From DASPWV01 sp046727855 (GTDB lineage Bacteria; Acidobacteriota; Vicinamibacteria; Vicinamibacterales; UBA2999): DNA of 7,387 bases. Shown in pieces: positions 1 to 5,995 of the stretch. Position 1 is the first letter of the stretch. Each line of letters opens with the position of its first letter. The translations under genes and the position numbers were made by a program. The DNA is taken from positions 1 to 7,387 of the forward strand of contig JBKPDL010000175.1 in the NCBI GenBank assembly GCA_046727855.1, written 5' to 3'. The notes beneath the pieces are model-generated. The model had not been told where the DNA came from. It ran no database searches and saw only the letters and a list, made by a program, of their open reading frames with translations.

Positions 1-44
1 AGCAACATCTGTGGCTCGTCCTCGATCACTAGAATGCGCTTCAT
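1..44 (-). CDS. Two-component response regulator, N-terminal fragment (gene runs off the window)
   Basis: Only the first 14 complete codons are present, reading MKRILVIEDEPQML. This is the beta-1 strand of a CheY-like receiver domain followed by its acidic pocket (E8, D9, E10), which holds the Mg2+ needed for phosphorylation. The phospho-acceptor Asp and the output domain lie outside the window. A GAGGG Shine-Dalgarno at 53-57 sits 8 nt before the ATG, which supports this start. The gene begins inside the 3' part of the histidine kinase reading frame in another frame, so the two are probably translationally coupled and form a cognate pair. The regulator class (OmpR, NtrC or other) cannot be told from this piece. 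Confidence 0.85.
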   Translation of the reverse strand, partial: MKRILVIEDEPQML

Positions 45-1779
45 GTACCTGTCCCTCGGCGCCTGTGGGGATGGGGAAGTGCAACGTAAACGTGCTGCCA
101 CGGTCCGGTTCGCTTTCGACGTTGACGAACCCGCCGTGCCCCCGCATGGTGTGATCGACGATGGCGAGGCCGAGGCCACAGCCCTGCGGACCGCCACCGA
201 GACCGCTGTTGACGCGATAGAACTTGCGGAAAATGCGTTTCTGCTCGCGGCGCGAGATGCCGATGCCGTGGTCGGTCACCCCCACGGTGACGTGACCGTT
301 GCTCTGGCCGACGCGCACTTCGATGTCGCGCGACTCACCCGAGTATTTGATTGCATTGGACAGAATATTCTCCAGCGCCTGCTCGGCCGCGTCGCTATCC
401 ACCAGCACGCGCGGCAGCCGCGGATCGATCGTGGTCTGCACGTGGAAGTGCCCCTGTGCGAACTGGCTGCCCATCGACGCAAGAACGTGCTGAGTTAAGT
501 CGCCGATATCGCACGGCGCGACGCGGTATGGCCGCAATCCCGCTTCCATTTTCGAGAAATCGAGGATGTTCTCGATCAGCCGCGTGAGCTTGCGTGCTTC
601 GCCGTTGATGACGCGGTAATACTCCTGCGCGCGCTCGGAGGTGCGCACGCGCCCGAGCTCCAGCGTTTCCGCAAACAGTTGAATCAGCGCCAACGGTGTC
701 TTGAGGTCGTGCGACACCGAGGCGACGAAGTTGGACTTCAACTCCGCCACGCGCACTTCGCGCGCTGCCGCGCCCGCGACGAAAAAGACGCCGCCGCCCA
801 TCACCAGCGCGAGCACGATCATCAAGGCCATCTGCGGCCGGGTGCTCGCGCTGACAATATCTTGAATTGACTGCGCACCGTAACTCGTGCGCAGCTTGAA
901 GGTCTCGCGTTTTTGCTCGTAGGGCGCGGCGTATTCCAACAGCTCGCGATCGAAGAACACGACCGGGAACGTGCGCTCGTCCACAAAAGTGCCCGAACTG
1001 TCACCCGCCAGTGTGTTGTCGTTGTGATCGACAAGTGTGGCACGGAGCGGAGGGAACCCGGTGGGCTGCTGCACGGTGGCCATGCGCTGCTCGATGAGCG
1101 CCGGCAGGTGGATCGTCTTGAGACGCTCCATGTCGACGGTGAAGCCGAGGAAACTCGTAAACCGTTCGCGCGACGCGCCGCTGAACCGCAGCTGCACCTG
1201 CACGTACTTCTCACGTCCGTCGATCACCGCCGCAAAGGCGACGATAGCCCGCCGTTCGCGCACCAGCTCACGCAGCTTCGGCATCAGCAATGCCGCGCGC
1301 GCCGATGATTCACGAAACCGCAGGTCGACCGCACCGGCCGGCTCGTTCAGGCTTGCGCGGTCGAACGTATACCAGCGGTTGGCGCGATCCGGCGACACTT
1401 CGGACCAGACCCAGAACTCGTCGATGAAGGGGCTCTCGCGAAGCCCCTCCTCGAACACCGGCTCGATCCATACCAGGTCGAGCGGCTCGGTGCGGAGCGA
1501 CTGAACACGCAAAATGACTTCGATGTGTGGACGCTTGAGCGCTTCGTCGATCGATTTGGCCAGGACGTCTGCGGTATCTCCGCTCAATTGCCGCAGGACG
1601 ACAGCCGATGTCTCCTCGATGTCGCTCAGCGAGCGGAACTGAAAATAGAAGAGCACGGCCACCGGAATCGCGACGACGATGGCTAGACCCGCGGCAAAGC
1701 GAACAGCGCGATCGTGGAAGAGATGCGTCATCGCGTTTGGGCGCGTCGGCGTCTTGTTCTCGCCAGTTTCAGGCATCAT
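1..1779 (-). CDS. Transmembrane sensor histidine kinase (3' end not in window)
   Basis: This is a membrane histidine autokinase that would phosphorylate the adjoining response regulator. The frame is open for 593 codons. A first membrane helix lies at about residues 27-48, followed by a periplasmic sensor region of about 265 residues that I cannot assign to a family, and a second helix at about 317-337. The HisKA H-box is VSHDLKTPL with H357 as phospho-acceptor. The HATPase_c domain has an N-box NILSNAIKYS (471-480), G1 DHGIGIS (503-509), F-box FRKFYRV (517-523) and G2 GCGLGLAI (533-540). There is no clear HAMP or PAS domain between the second helix and the H-box. Two adjacent ATGs (1779 and 1776) follow an AGGAGG. 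Its spacing of 4 nt favours 1776, while 1 nt is short for 1779. The catalytic domain is complete by about residue 570, but the frame continues through the response regulator start without a stop. It lies 36 nt after the TPR gene, probably in one operon. Confidence 0.93.
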   Translation of the reverse strand, partial: MMPETGENKTPTRPNAMTHLFHDRAVRFAAGLAIVVAIPVAVLFYFQFRSLSDIEETSAVVLRQLSGDTADVLAKSIDEALKRPHIEVILRVQSLRTEPLDLVWIEPVFEEGLRESPFIDEFWVWSEVSPDRANRWYTFDRASLNEPAGAVDLRFRESSARAALLMPKLRELVRERRAIVAFAAVIDGREKYVQVQLRFSGASRERFTSFLGFTVDMERLKTIHLPALIEQRMATVQQPTGFPPLRATLVDHNDNTLAGDSSGTFVDERTFPVVFFDRELLEYAAPYEQKRETFKLRTSYGAQSIQDIVSASTRPQMALMIVLALVMGGGVFFVAGAAAREVRVAELKSNFVASVSHDLKTPLALIQLFAETLELGRVRTSERAQEYYRVINGEARKLTRLIENILDFSKMEAGLRPYRVAPCDIGDLTQHVLASMGSQFAQGHFHVQTTIDPRLPRVLVDSDAAEQALENILSNAIKYSGESRDIEVRVGQSNGHVTVGVTDHGIGISRREQKRIFRKFYRVNSGLGGGPQGCGLGLAIVDHTMRGHGGFVNVESEPDRGSTFTLHFPIPTGAEGQVHEAHSSDRGRATDVA

Positions 1780-1815
1780 CCCTCCTCATTACGAAACGAC
1801 TCGGCGATGTATTTA

Positions 1816-2988
1816 TTAGGTCGTCCGCGCCAGCTCCATGCCGAGCCAGTCGCTGACATCCTTCCAACCCGCCAAATCGGGCCGGTGTGTGAGCAGCGCC
1901 CACGCAATTGCCTGCGTATCGGCCAGCAACTGGCGCTTGTAGTCACGCGGCAACGACCTGGTGGCCTGCTGAAGATCGTTCAGCGCACCCGGCGCGTCGC
2001 CAGTGGCCAGCCGGCACATGGCGAGCCGCGTGGCCTGCACCGGATTTCGCTCCGCATCGCGTCGTTGTCCCTCGGCATACGCCGACAGCGCCGCCTGGTA
2101 CTGCCCCTGCAAGAACAGCGTATGCCCGAGATTGTAATAGCCAAAGGCGCGCTCCGGCACCAGCTCGATCACCCGGCGAAACGCCGCTTCCGACGCGTCC
2201 AGGCGACCCAGCTCGCGGCGAACCACGCCCACGTTGTTCAATGCTTGCGGGTTCCTCGGGTCTTGCGACAGCGCCATTTCAAACGCGGTCAACGCCTCGG
2301 CCGGCCGGTCCAGCTCACCAAGTGTCGCGCCAAGGTTCGACCAGGCGGCGGTGAACGACGGCAGGATCGTCGCGGCGCGCTGGAAAGCATCGCTCGCCCG
2401 CGCCATGTCGTCGCGACGCAGCCAAAGCTTGCCGCATTCGAAGTGCGCGGCGGCCCACCCGGGTGCGCGCGCAAGCGCTTCCTCGAGACTGTGCGCGGCG
2501 GCAGCGAGATCGTTGACCTCCATGCAGGTGCTTGCCGCGGCTAACAACGCCGGCGCGGTGCGCGCGGTGTTCAGCGCCTCCACACACAGCGCGAGCCGCT
2601 CGGCGGGATCGTGCGCGCGAATGGCACGGGCGAGAACGTGATATTGGGCGGGTCGGGCAGGTATGGCGGCTGCCGATGGAGTGCGAGGCTCGATGATCAC
2701 GTTCGGCCGCGCAAACGGCCCACGCCGCTGCAGCACTTCGTGGGCATGGTCGGCAAGAACGTCGAAATCCGCCGACGCGAAAATGCGCACATCGTCACGC
2801 TCGCCAATCGCGTGCAGCCATTCCTGAAAGAGATATGACGCGTTTGTCGTCACGAGCCGGGTATTCGCGGTTTGGCGATTGACGAACGCTTCATCAAGGT
2901 CCGGCACGCGGATGTCCAGGACGCCTGGCGGCAGAGATGGCACGAGCGGATGCTGAAACGGCCACTCGTGTGCAGGGGCGACGATCAT
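1816..2988 (-). CDS. TPR-repeat protein, probably cytoplasmic, function unknown
   Basis: A 390-residue protein with no signal peptide or membrane segment. Residues about 145-348 form a run of 34-residue tetratricopeptide repeats. The clearest are 178-211, 212-245, 246-279 and 280-313, with the usual W/L-G/A-P spacing as in AAWSNLGATLGELDRPAEAL and GYYNLGHTLFLQGQYQAAL. The first and last units are degenerate. TPR arrays hold protein partners, so an adaptor or scaffold role is likely. Residues 1-110 are not repeats and I do not recognise them. The ATG at 2988 is the first possible start, because an in-frame TAG lies 24 nt upstream. The Shine-Dalgarno is poor (AGAGAG directly against the ATG). 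The gene ends 36 nt before the histidine kinase on the same strand, which suggests co-transcription and perhaps a role in that signalling pathway. That role is inferred from position only. Confidence 0.85.
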   Translation of the reverse strand: MIVAPAHEWPFQHPLVPSLPPGVLDIRVPDLDEAFVNRQTANTRLVTTNASYLFQEWLHAIGERDDVRIFASADFDVLADHAHEVLQRRGPFARPNVIIEPRTPSAAAIPARPAQYHVLARAIRAHDPAERLALCVEALNTARTAPALLAAASTCMEVNDLAAAAHSLEEALARAPGWAAAHFECGKLWLRRDDMARASDAFQRAATILPSFTAAWSNLGATLGELDRPAEALTAFEMALSQDPRNPQALNNVGVVRRELGRLDASEAAFRRVIELVPERAFGYYNLGHTLFLQGQYQAALSAYAEGQRRDAERNPVQATRLAMCRLATGDAPGALNDLQQATRSLPRDYKRQLLADTQAIAWALLTHRPDLAGWKDVSDWLGMELARTT

Positions 2989-3052
2989 CTCTCTACACAG
3001 AATAAATCGTTGCTACAGACAAGCGCAGAAACATAGAGACAACGAAAGACGA

Positions 3053-3077
3053 CGCCGGGCGGCCGGCGCCGTATAAT
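3053..3077 (+). promoter_or_regulatory. Candidate promoter of the Rieske/cytochrome b operon with adjoining palindrome
   Basis: A perfect TATAAT lies at 3072-3077, about 78 nt before the Rieske start codon. No recognisable -35 hexamer sits 16-18 nt upstream. That space instead holds a perfect inverted repeat, CGCCGG (3053-3058), GCGG, CCGGCG (3063-3068), which could be an operator or chance in GC-rich DNA. A second -10-like TATAAC follows at 3083-3088. The 166-bp gap 2989-3154 must also hold the promoter of the divergent TPR operon, for which I see no convincing hexamers. The missing -35 keeps confidence low. Confidence 0.4.
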
Positions 3078-3154
3078 CGCCCTATAACCCCGAGCGGAAC
3101 CGGGGACCCACGCCTGCGCCGGCGAGGACCGCTCTTTCTGAACGGTGACTCACG

Positions 3155-3640
3155 ATGCAGGATCCAAAGCTCCACACTCCTGACGTCTCCGGACGTCGCA
3201 GTTTCCTTGTCCGATTGATTGCAACAATCCATGCCGTGATCGGCGGGACGCTCGCCTTCCTGCTTGGCGGCGCGACGCTCGCGCCGGCATTCGCACGGCG
3301 CAGCGATGCGTGGCTCCGTGCGGCATCACTCGACGTGCTGCGCGACGACGAACCGGTGCCGGTAACGCTGCGCGTCGTGCGGCAAGACGGCTTCACGCAG
3401 GTGGTCGATCGCACCGTCGTGTATCTCGTGAAGTCGGGTGATCAAGTGCGAGCGATGCACTCGACCTGCACGCACCTCGGATGCCGCACCAGCTACGACC
3501 GCGACACGAGGCGCATTCTCTGCCCCTGTCACGGCGGCGTGTACGACGTGCAGGGCAACGTGATTGCGGGCCCTCCTCCAGCCGCGCTGCCGGGTCTTTC
3601 TACGCGCGTCGAAAACGACAGCGTGCTGGTGCGGTTATGA
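3155..3640 (+). CDS. Rieske 2Fe-2S protein of a cytochrome bc-type complex
   Basis: A 161-residue iron-sulfur subunit that takes one electron from quinol at the Qo site and passes it to a haem c. The N-terminus carries a twin-arginine motif, GRRSFLV (R14, R15), before a hydrophobic helix at about 20-46. It is therefore probably exported folded by Tat and kept as a membrane anchor. The Rieske fold is at about 85-161. Box 1 is CTHLGC (C105, H107 ligands; C110 disulfide) and box 2 is CPCHGG (C123, H126 ligands; C125 disulfide), followed by the Pro loop GPPP (139-142). Box 2 has Gly where high-potential Rieske proteins have Ser, while the nearby Tyr (Y130) is kept. This resembles low-potential, menaquinol-type proteins. 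GGTGA at 3144-3148 gives a 6-nt spacer to the ATG. The stop overlaps the next gene's start as ATGA, so translation is probably coupled. Confidence 0.93.
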   Translation: MQDPKLHTPDVSGRRSFLVRLIATIHAVIGGTLAFLLGGATLAPAFARRSDAWLRAASLDVLRDDEPVPVTLRVVRQDGFTQVVDRTVVYLVKSGDQVRAMHSTCTHLGCRTSYDRDTRRILCPCHGGVYDVQGNVIAGPPPAALPGLSTRVENDSVLVRL

Positions 3641-5265
3641 AGCGCGAAGGCACCAACCTGTTGCGAAGGGGACGAACGTGGCTGGACGAGCGCACGGGTT
3701 ACCGGGCGCTGCTTCGTCATCTCATCGAAGAACCGCTGCCCAACGGCACCGGATGGGCTTTCACCACCGGCAGCATTCTCCTGTTTCTTATCGCCGTACA
3801 GGTGCTCACCGGCATCGTGTTGTCGATGTACTACGTGCCGGCGCCGGCGCTGGCGTACGACAGCGTTCGCTTCATCACCAGCGAGCTCACGAACGGCTTC
3901 ATCGTGCGCGGCCTTCACTTCTGGGGCGCGAGCTTTATCGTCGTCGCCGCAGTGGTGCACATGCTGCGCGTGTTCTTCTTCGGCTCCTACAAAGCGCCGC
4001 GCGAAGTGACGTGGATCACAGGCGTAGTGCTGCTGTTGTTGATTCTCGCGTTCGCGCTCACTGGATATCTGCTTCCGTGGGATCAGAAGGCGTACTGGGC
4101 GACGACCGTCACGATCAATATCGCGCGGGGGACGCCGTTCATCGGCGAATACGTCGCCGACGTGATGCGCGGCGGCACGGCGCTCGGTGCGCTGACGCTC
4201 GGCCGCTGGTACTCGGCGCACGTGTTCCTGTTGCCTGCGGCCATGCTGTTGTTCGTCGTGTCGCACATCGCGCTGATGCGGCGACATGGCATCTCGGGAC
4301 CGCTGCGCGTGCACGAGGGACTCACGCGTCCGTTCTATCCCTGGCATGCGATCAAGGACACGCTCGTGATCGCGGGCGTGTTCGCGCTGCTGCTGACGTT
4401 TGCCGTGAAGCTGCCCGCAACCCTCGACGACATCGCCAATCCTGCGGACGCGTCGTATGTGCCGCGGCCGGAGTGGTACTTCCTTGGACTGTTTCAACTG
4501 CTCAAGTACTTCCCAGGCCCGCTCGAGCCGGTCGCGACCATGGTCATCCCTGGCTTGATAGTCGGCTTTCTATTGGCGCTGCCATTTGTCGATCGCAGCC
4601 GGGAGCGTCATCCGTTCGCGCGCGCGCGTGTGCCGGTTACAGTTGCGATGCTGCTGGTCGGATCCGCGGCCGTCTTGTTGACCGTGCTCGGTTTCGGCGA
4701 CACCGCGGAGCGGACCGATCCCAACGACTGGGGCCCGCGCGCGATTGCGGGATACGACATCGCCATGAGTGAGCGCAGCGTGTGCGCAACGTGCCACGTG
4801 ACCGGCGGCCCCGCGGCGGAACTGGCCCACACCCGCATCACGAAAGACGACGAATGGCTCCTGGCTCATATGGCTGATCCCGTTGCAATTGGGCCCGGTG
4901 TCCGCAGTGAGGAAGATCCGGCGCCCGAGCCGGCGATGACGCGCTTACAGGCGCAGTCGGTGGTCGCGTATCTGCGCAAGGTCCGCGGCGGCGCGCGGGC
5001 GCCGCAAAGCGTCAGCGCGGAAGATCACCTCGCGGCAGGGACGTTCTCGGCGATGTGTATCAGTTGTCACCGAATCGCCGGGGACGGTGGGACGACGGGC
5101 CCGGATCTCTCCAAGATCGGTGCGAAGCGCTCGGCGGTATCGATCCGCCAACTCATCGCAGACCCGAAAGGGGAGTTCCCGGATACGGTGATGCCGACGT
5201 TCCGGGACCGATTGAACGCGCATCAGATAGACGCGCTCGCCCAGTATCTCGCGCGCCGGAAGTAG
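3637..5265 (+). CDS. Fused cytochrome b6 / subunit IV / dihaem cytochrome c subunit of a bc complex
   Basis: A 542-residue integral membrane protein forming the quinol-oxidising core, with its c-type electron outlet in the same chain. Residues 1-215 are cytochrome b6-like. Haem b ligands are H94 and H108 in helix B, and H195 and H210 in helix D. The 14-residue gap in helix D is b6-type rather than mitochondrial b-type. The subunit IV part carries the Qo motif PEWY (278-281). About seven membrane helices are visible, the last at about 332-353. Two monohaem c domains follow, CATCH (383-387) and CISCH (474-478). Probable Met axial ligands are M434 (or M412) and M519. The Cys that binds the extra haem c_n in b6f complexes appears replaced by Thr43. 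No separate cytochrome c1 gene is adjacent. The ATG at 3637 is chosen because it overlaps the Rieske stop by 4 bp and gives a normal b6 N-terminus. An upstream in-frame ATG at 3481 would run through the Rieske gene. Confidence 0.92.
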   Translation: MKREGTNLLRRGRTWLDERTGYRALLRHLIEEPLPNGTGWAFTTGSILLFLIAVQVLTGIVLSMYYVPAPALAYDSVRFITSELTNGFIVRGLHFWGASFIVVAAVVHMLRVFFFGSYKAPREVTWITGVVLLLLILAFALTGYLLPWDQKAYWATTVTINIARGTPFIGEYVADVMRGGTALGALTLGRWYSAHVFLLPAAMLLFVVSHIALMRRHGISGPLRVHEGLTRPFYPWHAIKDTLVIAGVFALLLTFAVKLPATLDDIANPADASYVPRPEWYFLGLFQLLKYFPGPLEPVATMVIPGLIVGFLLALPFVDRSRERHPFARARVPVTVAMLLVGSAAVLLTVLGFGDTAERTDPNDWGPRAIAGYDIAMSERSVCATCHVTGGPAAELAHTRITKDDEWLLAHMADPVAIGPGVRSEEDPAPEPAMTRLQAQSVVAYLRKVRGGARAPQSVSAEDHLAAGTFSAMCISCHRIAGDGGTTGPDLSKIGAKRSAVSIRQLIADPKGEFPDTVMPTFRDRLNAHQIDALAQYLARRK

Positions 5266-5288
5266 AGTGGCTGTCCTGCGCAACCACT
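5266..5288 (+). terminator. Weak candidate terminator after the cytochrome b-c gene
   Basis: Directly after the stop codon, AGTGG (5266-5270) can pair with CCACT (5284-5288) around a 13-nt loop, followed by only three T residues. The stem is short and the U-tract poor, so termination may be Rho-dependent or occur elsewhere. Confidence 0.2.
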
Positions 5289-5293
5289 TTCCG

Positions 5294-5446
5294 TCACGAG
5301 GTCCTGACAGTTTTTGGCCGCTGGCGGGCAGACGACCGCTTGCCGACAGCGGTCTGCTGCACCTGCCTGTTGATCACCGTTGCAAGATTTTTCGCATCTC
5401 GCGTCACGTGCGCGAGCTTGCGACTGAGTTTTTGCAACCGTTTCAC
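5294..5446 (-). CDS. Possible small basic protein, unrecognised
   Basis: A GTG-initiated frame of 50 residues starting VKRLQKLSRKLAHVTRDAK. It is strongly basic and looks amphipathic and helical over residues 1-30, with a Lys/Arg/Ser-rich tail. It has no signal peptide, membrane helix or known motif. About 70% of codons end in G or C, as expected for a gene here but not decisive. No clear Shine-Dalgarno precedes the GTG. A TTG three codons further on (VKR-TTG) has GGTGA six nt upstream. It would lie downstream of the cytochrome c gene on the same strand, 72 nt after that stop. The strong hairpin at 5328-5360 falls inside it, which argues for non-coding DNA as the alternative. A plus-strand GTG frame at 5267-5497 competes for the same bases and looks less protein-like. 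Confidence 0.3.
   Translation of the reverse strand: MKRLQKLSRKLAHVTRDAKNLATVINRQVQQTAVGKRSSARQRPKTVRTS
5328..5360. repeat. Strong inverted repeat between convergent genes
   Basis: GACCGCT (5334-5340) pairs perfectly with AGCGGTC (5348-5354) around a 7-nt loop. After two mismatches the stem continues with GCAG (5328-5331) against CTGC (5357-5360), giving 11 of 13 pairs. Neither strand has a T-run on its downstream side, so a standard intrinsic terminator is not supported. It may slow transcripts converging from the two sides. Confidence 0.55.
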
Positions 5447-5475
5447 CAGCGTGCCAGCGTGCCGTCGAGGCGCGT

Positions 5476-5495
5476 AGCGGTCACGCGGAACCGCT
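5476..5495. repeat. Hairpin just downstream of the cytochrome c gene
   Basis: AGCGGT (5476-5481) and ACCGCT (5490-5495) form a perfect 6-bp stem with an 8-nt loop, 23 nt past the cytochrome c stop on the minus strand. The AGCGGT core is shared with the hairpin at 5328-5360. There is no U-tract, so a terminator role is only possible. It may stabilise the transcript end. Confidence 0.4.
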
Positions 5496-5518
5496 GAGCA
5501 AAACCCGGACCGCCTCAG

Positions 5519-5893
5519 CTATTGCGACGGAGGTGTTTGATTGCCTCGATGACAGGTGTTACACGTGACCTTTCCAAGTTTCGATTCAGCTTCTGGTGGC
5601 GTGTAGTCGGGAAAGAACTGTTTATTGATGAGCTTTACCATCTCAACCATGCGGCGCGACGTGAGCTTGTGCTCGTTTGCTTCGCTCGCAAAGTCCTGCC
5701 GGACGTGACAAAACCCGCAATTGACGCCGAGCGCGAGCACCATGTTCTGCATTTCCTGCTCGAATTCCGGCACTGTCAGGCCGGTCAACACCTTTATGCC
5801 AGGGCTTTCGGCCATTCCCGGCTTGGGCAGGCCCTGGGCAGACACTGTCGAGCTAAGCGCGAGAAGAACGAGGAAATACTGCATCGCGCGCAT
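5519..5893 (-). CDS. Secreted dihaem c-type cytochrome, reaction-centre cytochrome subunit-like
   Basis: A 124-residue periplasmic electron carrier. A signal peptide covers about residues 1-20 (hydrophobic core FLVLLALSS, likely cleavage after VSA). The mature part of roughly 100 residues has two haem c sites, CGFCH (59-63) and CNTCH (111-115). Each is preceded by a helix rich in Met (M48/M51 and M82/M85), the arrangement in the photosynthetic reaction-centre cytochrome c family, where the axial Met comes before CxxCH. Such short two-haem members are common in non-phototrophic acidobacteria, so photosynthesis is not implied. The frame is open back to 6016, but that extension would hide the signal peptide and cross the 5921-5940 palindrome and the rpsL promoter. 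The ATG at 5893 gives the signal peptide an Arg. The ATG at 5884 has AGGA 8 nt upstream and is an equally possible start. It converges on the cytochrome bc genes and may exchange electrons with that complex. Confidence 0.88.
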   Translation of the reverse strand: MRAMQYFLVLLALSSTVSAQGLPKPGMAESPGIKVLTGLTVPEFEQEMQNMVLALGVNCGFCHVRQDFASEANEHKLTSRRMVEMVKLINKQFFPDYTPPEAESKLGKVTCNTCHRGNQTPPSQ

Positions 5894-5920
5894 CCTACAC
5901 GAGTGCCGCGGGAAACGGGG

Positions 5921-5940
5921 AAAGGGGTCTTGACCCCTTT
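5921..5940. repeat. Perfect 9-bp palindrome of the GGGGTC-GACCCC type, REP-like
   Basis: AAAGGGGTC (5921-5929) is the exact reverse complement of GACCCCTTT (5932-5940), separated by TT. Nearby bases extend the pairing, with GG at 5917-5918 against CC at 5943-5944. It lies 27 nt before the cytochrome c start on the minus strand and 19 bp from the rpsL -35 box. GGGGTC/GACCCC palindromes are widespread short repeats in many bacterial genomes and are often linked to REP-type dispersal. Membership of such a family is inferred from general knowledge, as only one copy is seen here. It could also act as a terminator or an mRNA 5' hairpin. Confidence 0.5.
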
Positions 5941-5959
5941 GTCCCTCTCCCTCGCGAGG

Positions 5960-5989
5960 TTGCAAGCGCGGCCGAAAGGATGCTATATT
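5960..5989 (+). promoter_or_regulatory. rpsL: Promoter of the rpsL-rpsG-fusA operon
   Basis: A -35 box TTGCAA (5960-5965, 4 of 6 consensus) is followed by an 18-nt spacer and a -10 box TATATT (5984-5989, 5 of 6). TGC directly before the -10 makes an extended -10 element. Transcription would start near 5996, giving a leader of about 245 nt before rpsL. This is a sigma-70-type promoter of good quality for this GC-rich DNA. The upstream gene faces the other way, so the str operon needs its own promoter here. Confidence 0.65.
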
Positions 5990-5995
5990 TCGTGG

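Noticed and set aside
1714..2544. 276-residue plus-strand open frame
   Set aside because: It lies antisense to the TPR gene, shows no motif and is Arg/Gln-rich. The opposite frame has clear TPR repeats.
3529..4497. 322-residue minus-strand open frame
   Set aside because: It is antisense to the cytochrome b6 region, rich in His, Arg and Gln with no membrane or domain pattern. It is a by-product of GC-rich codon usage in the real gene.
3564..4772. 402-residue plus-strand frame overlapping the cytochrome b gene
   Set aside because: It is a frame-shifted shadow of cytochrome b6, dominated by Arg, Ala and His, with none of the haem ligands in context.
5267..5497. 76-residue GTG frame directly after the cytochrome b-c gene
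   Set aside because: No Shine-Dalgarno at normal spacing other than chance and no recognisable motif. It overlaps two hairpins. Position alone does not support it.
5519..5893. Evidence of phototrophy from a reaction-centre-like cytochrome
   Set aside because: Only the cytochrome family resembles the reaction-centre subunit. It has two haems rather than four, no puf or psc genes are nearby, and such proteins are common in non-phototrophs.
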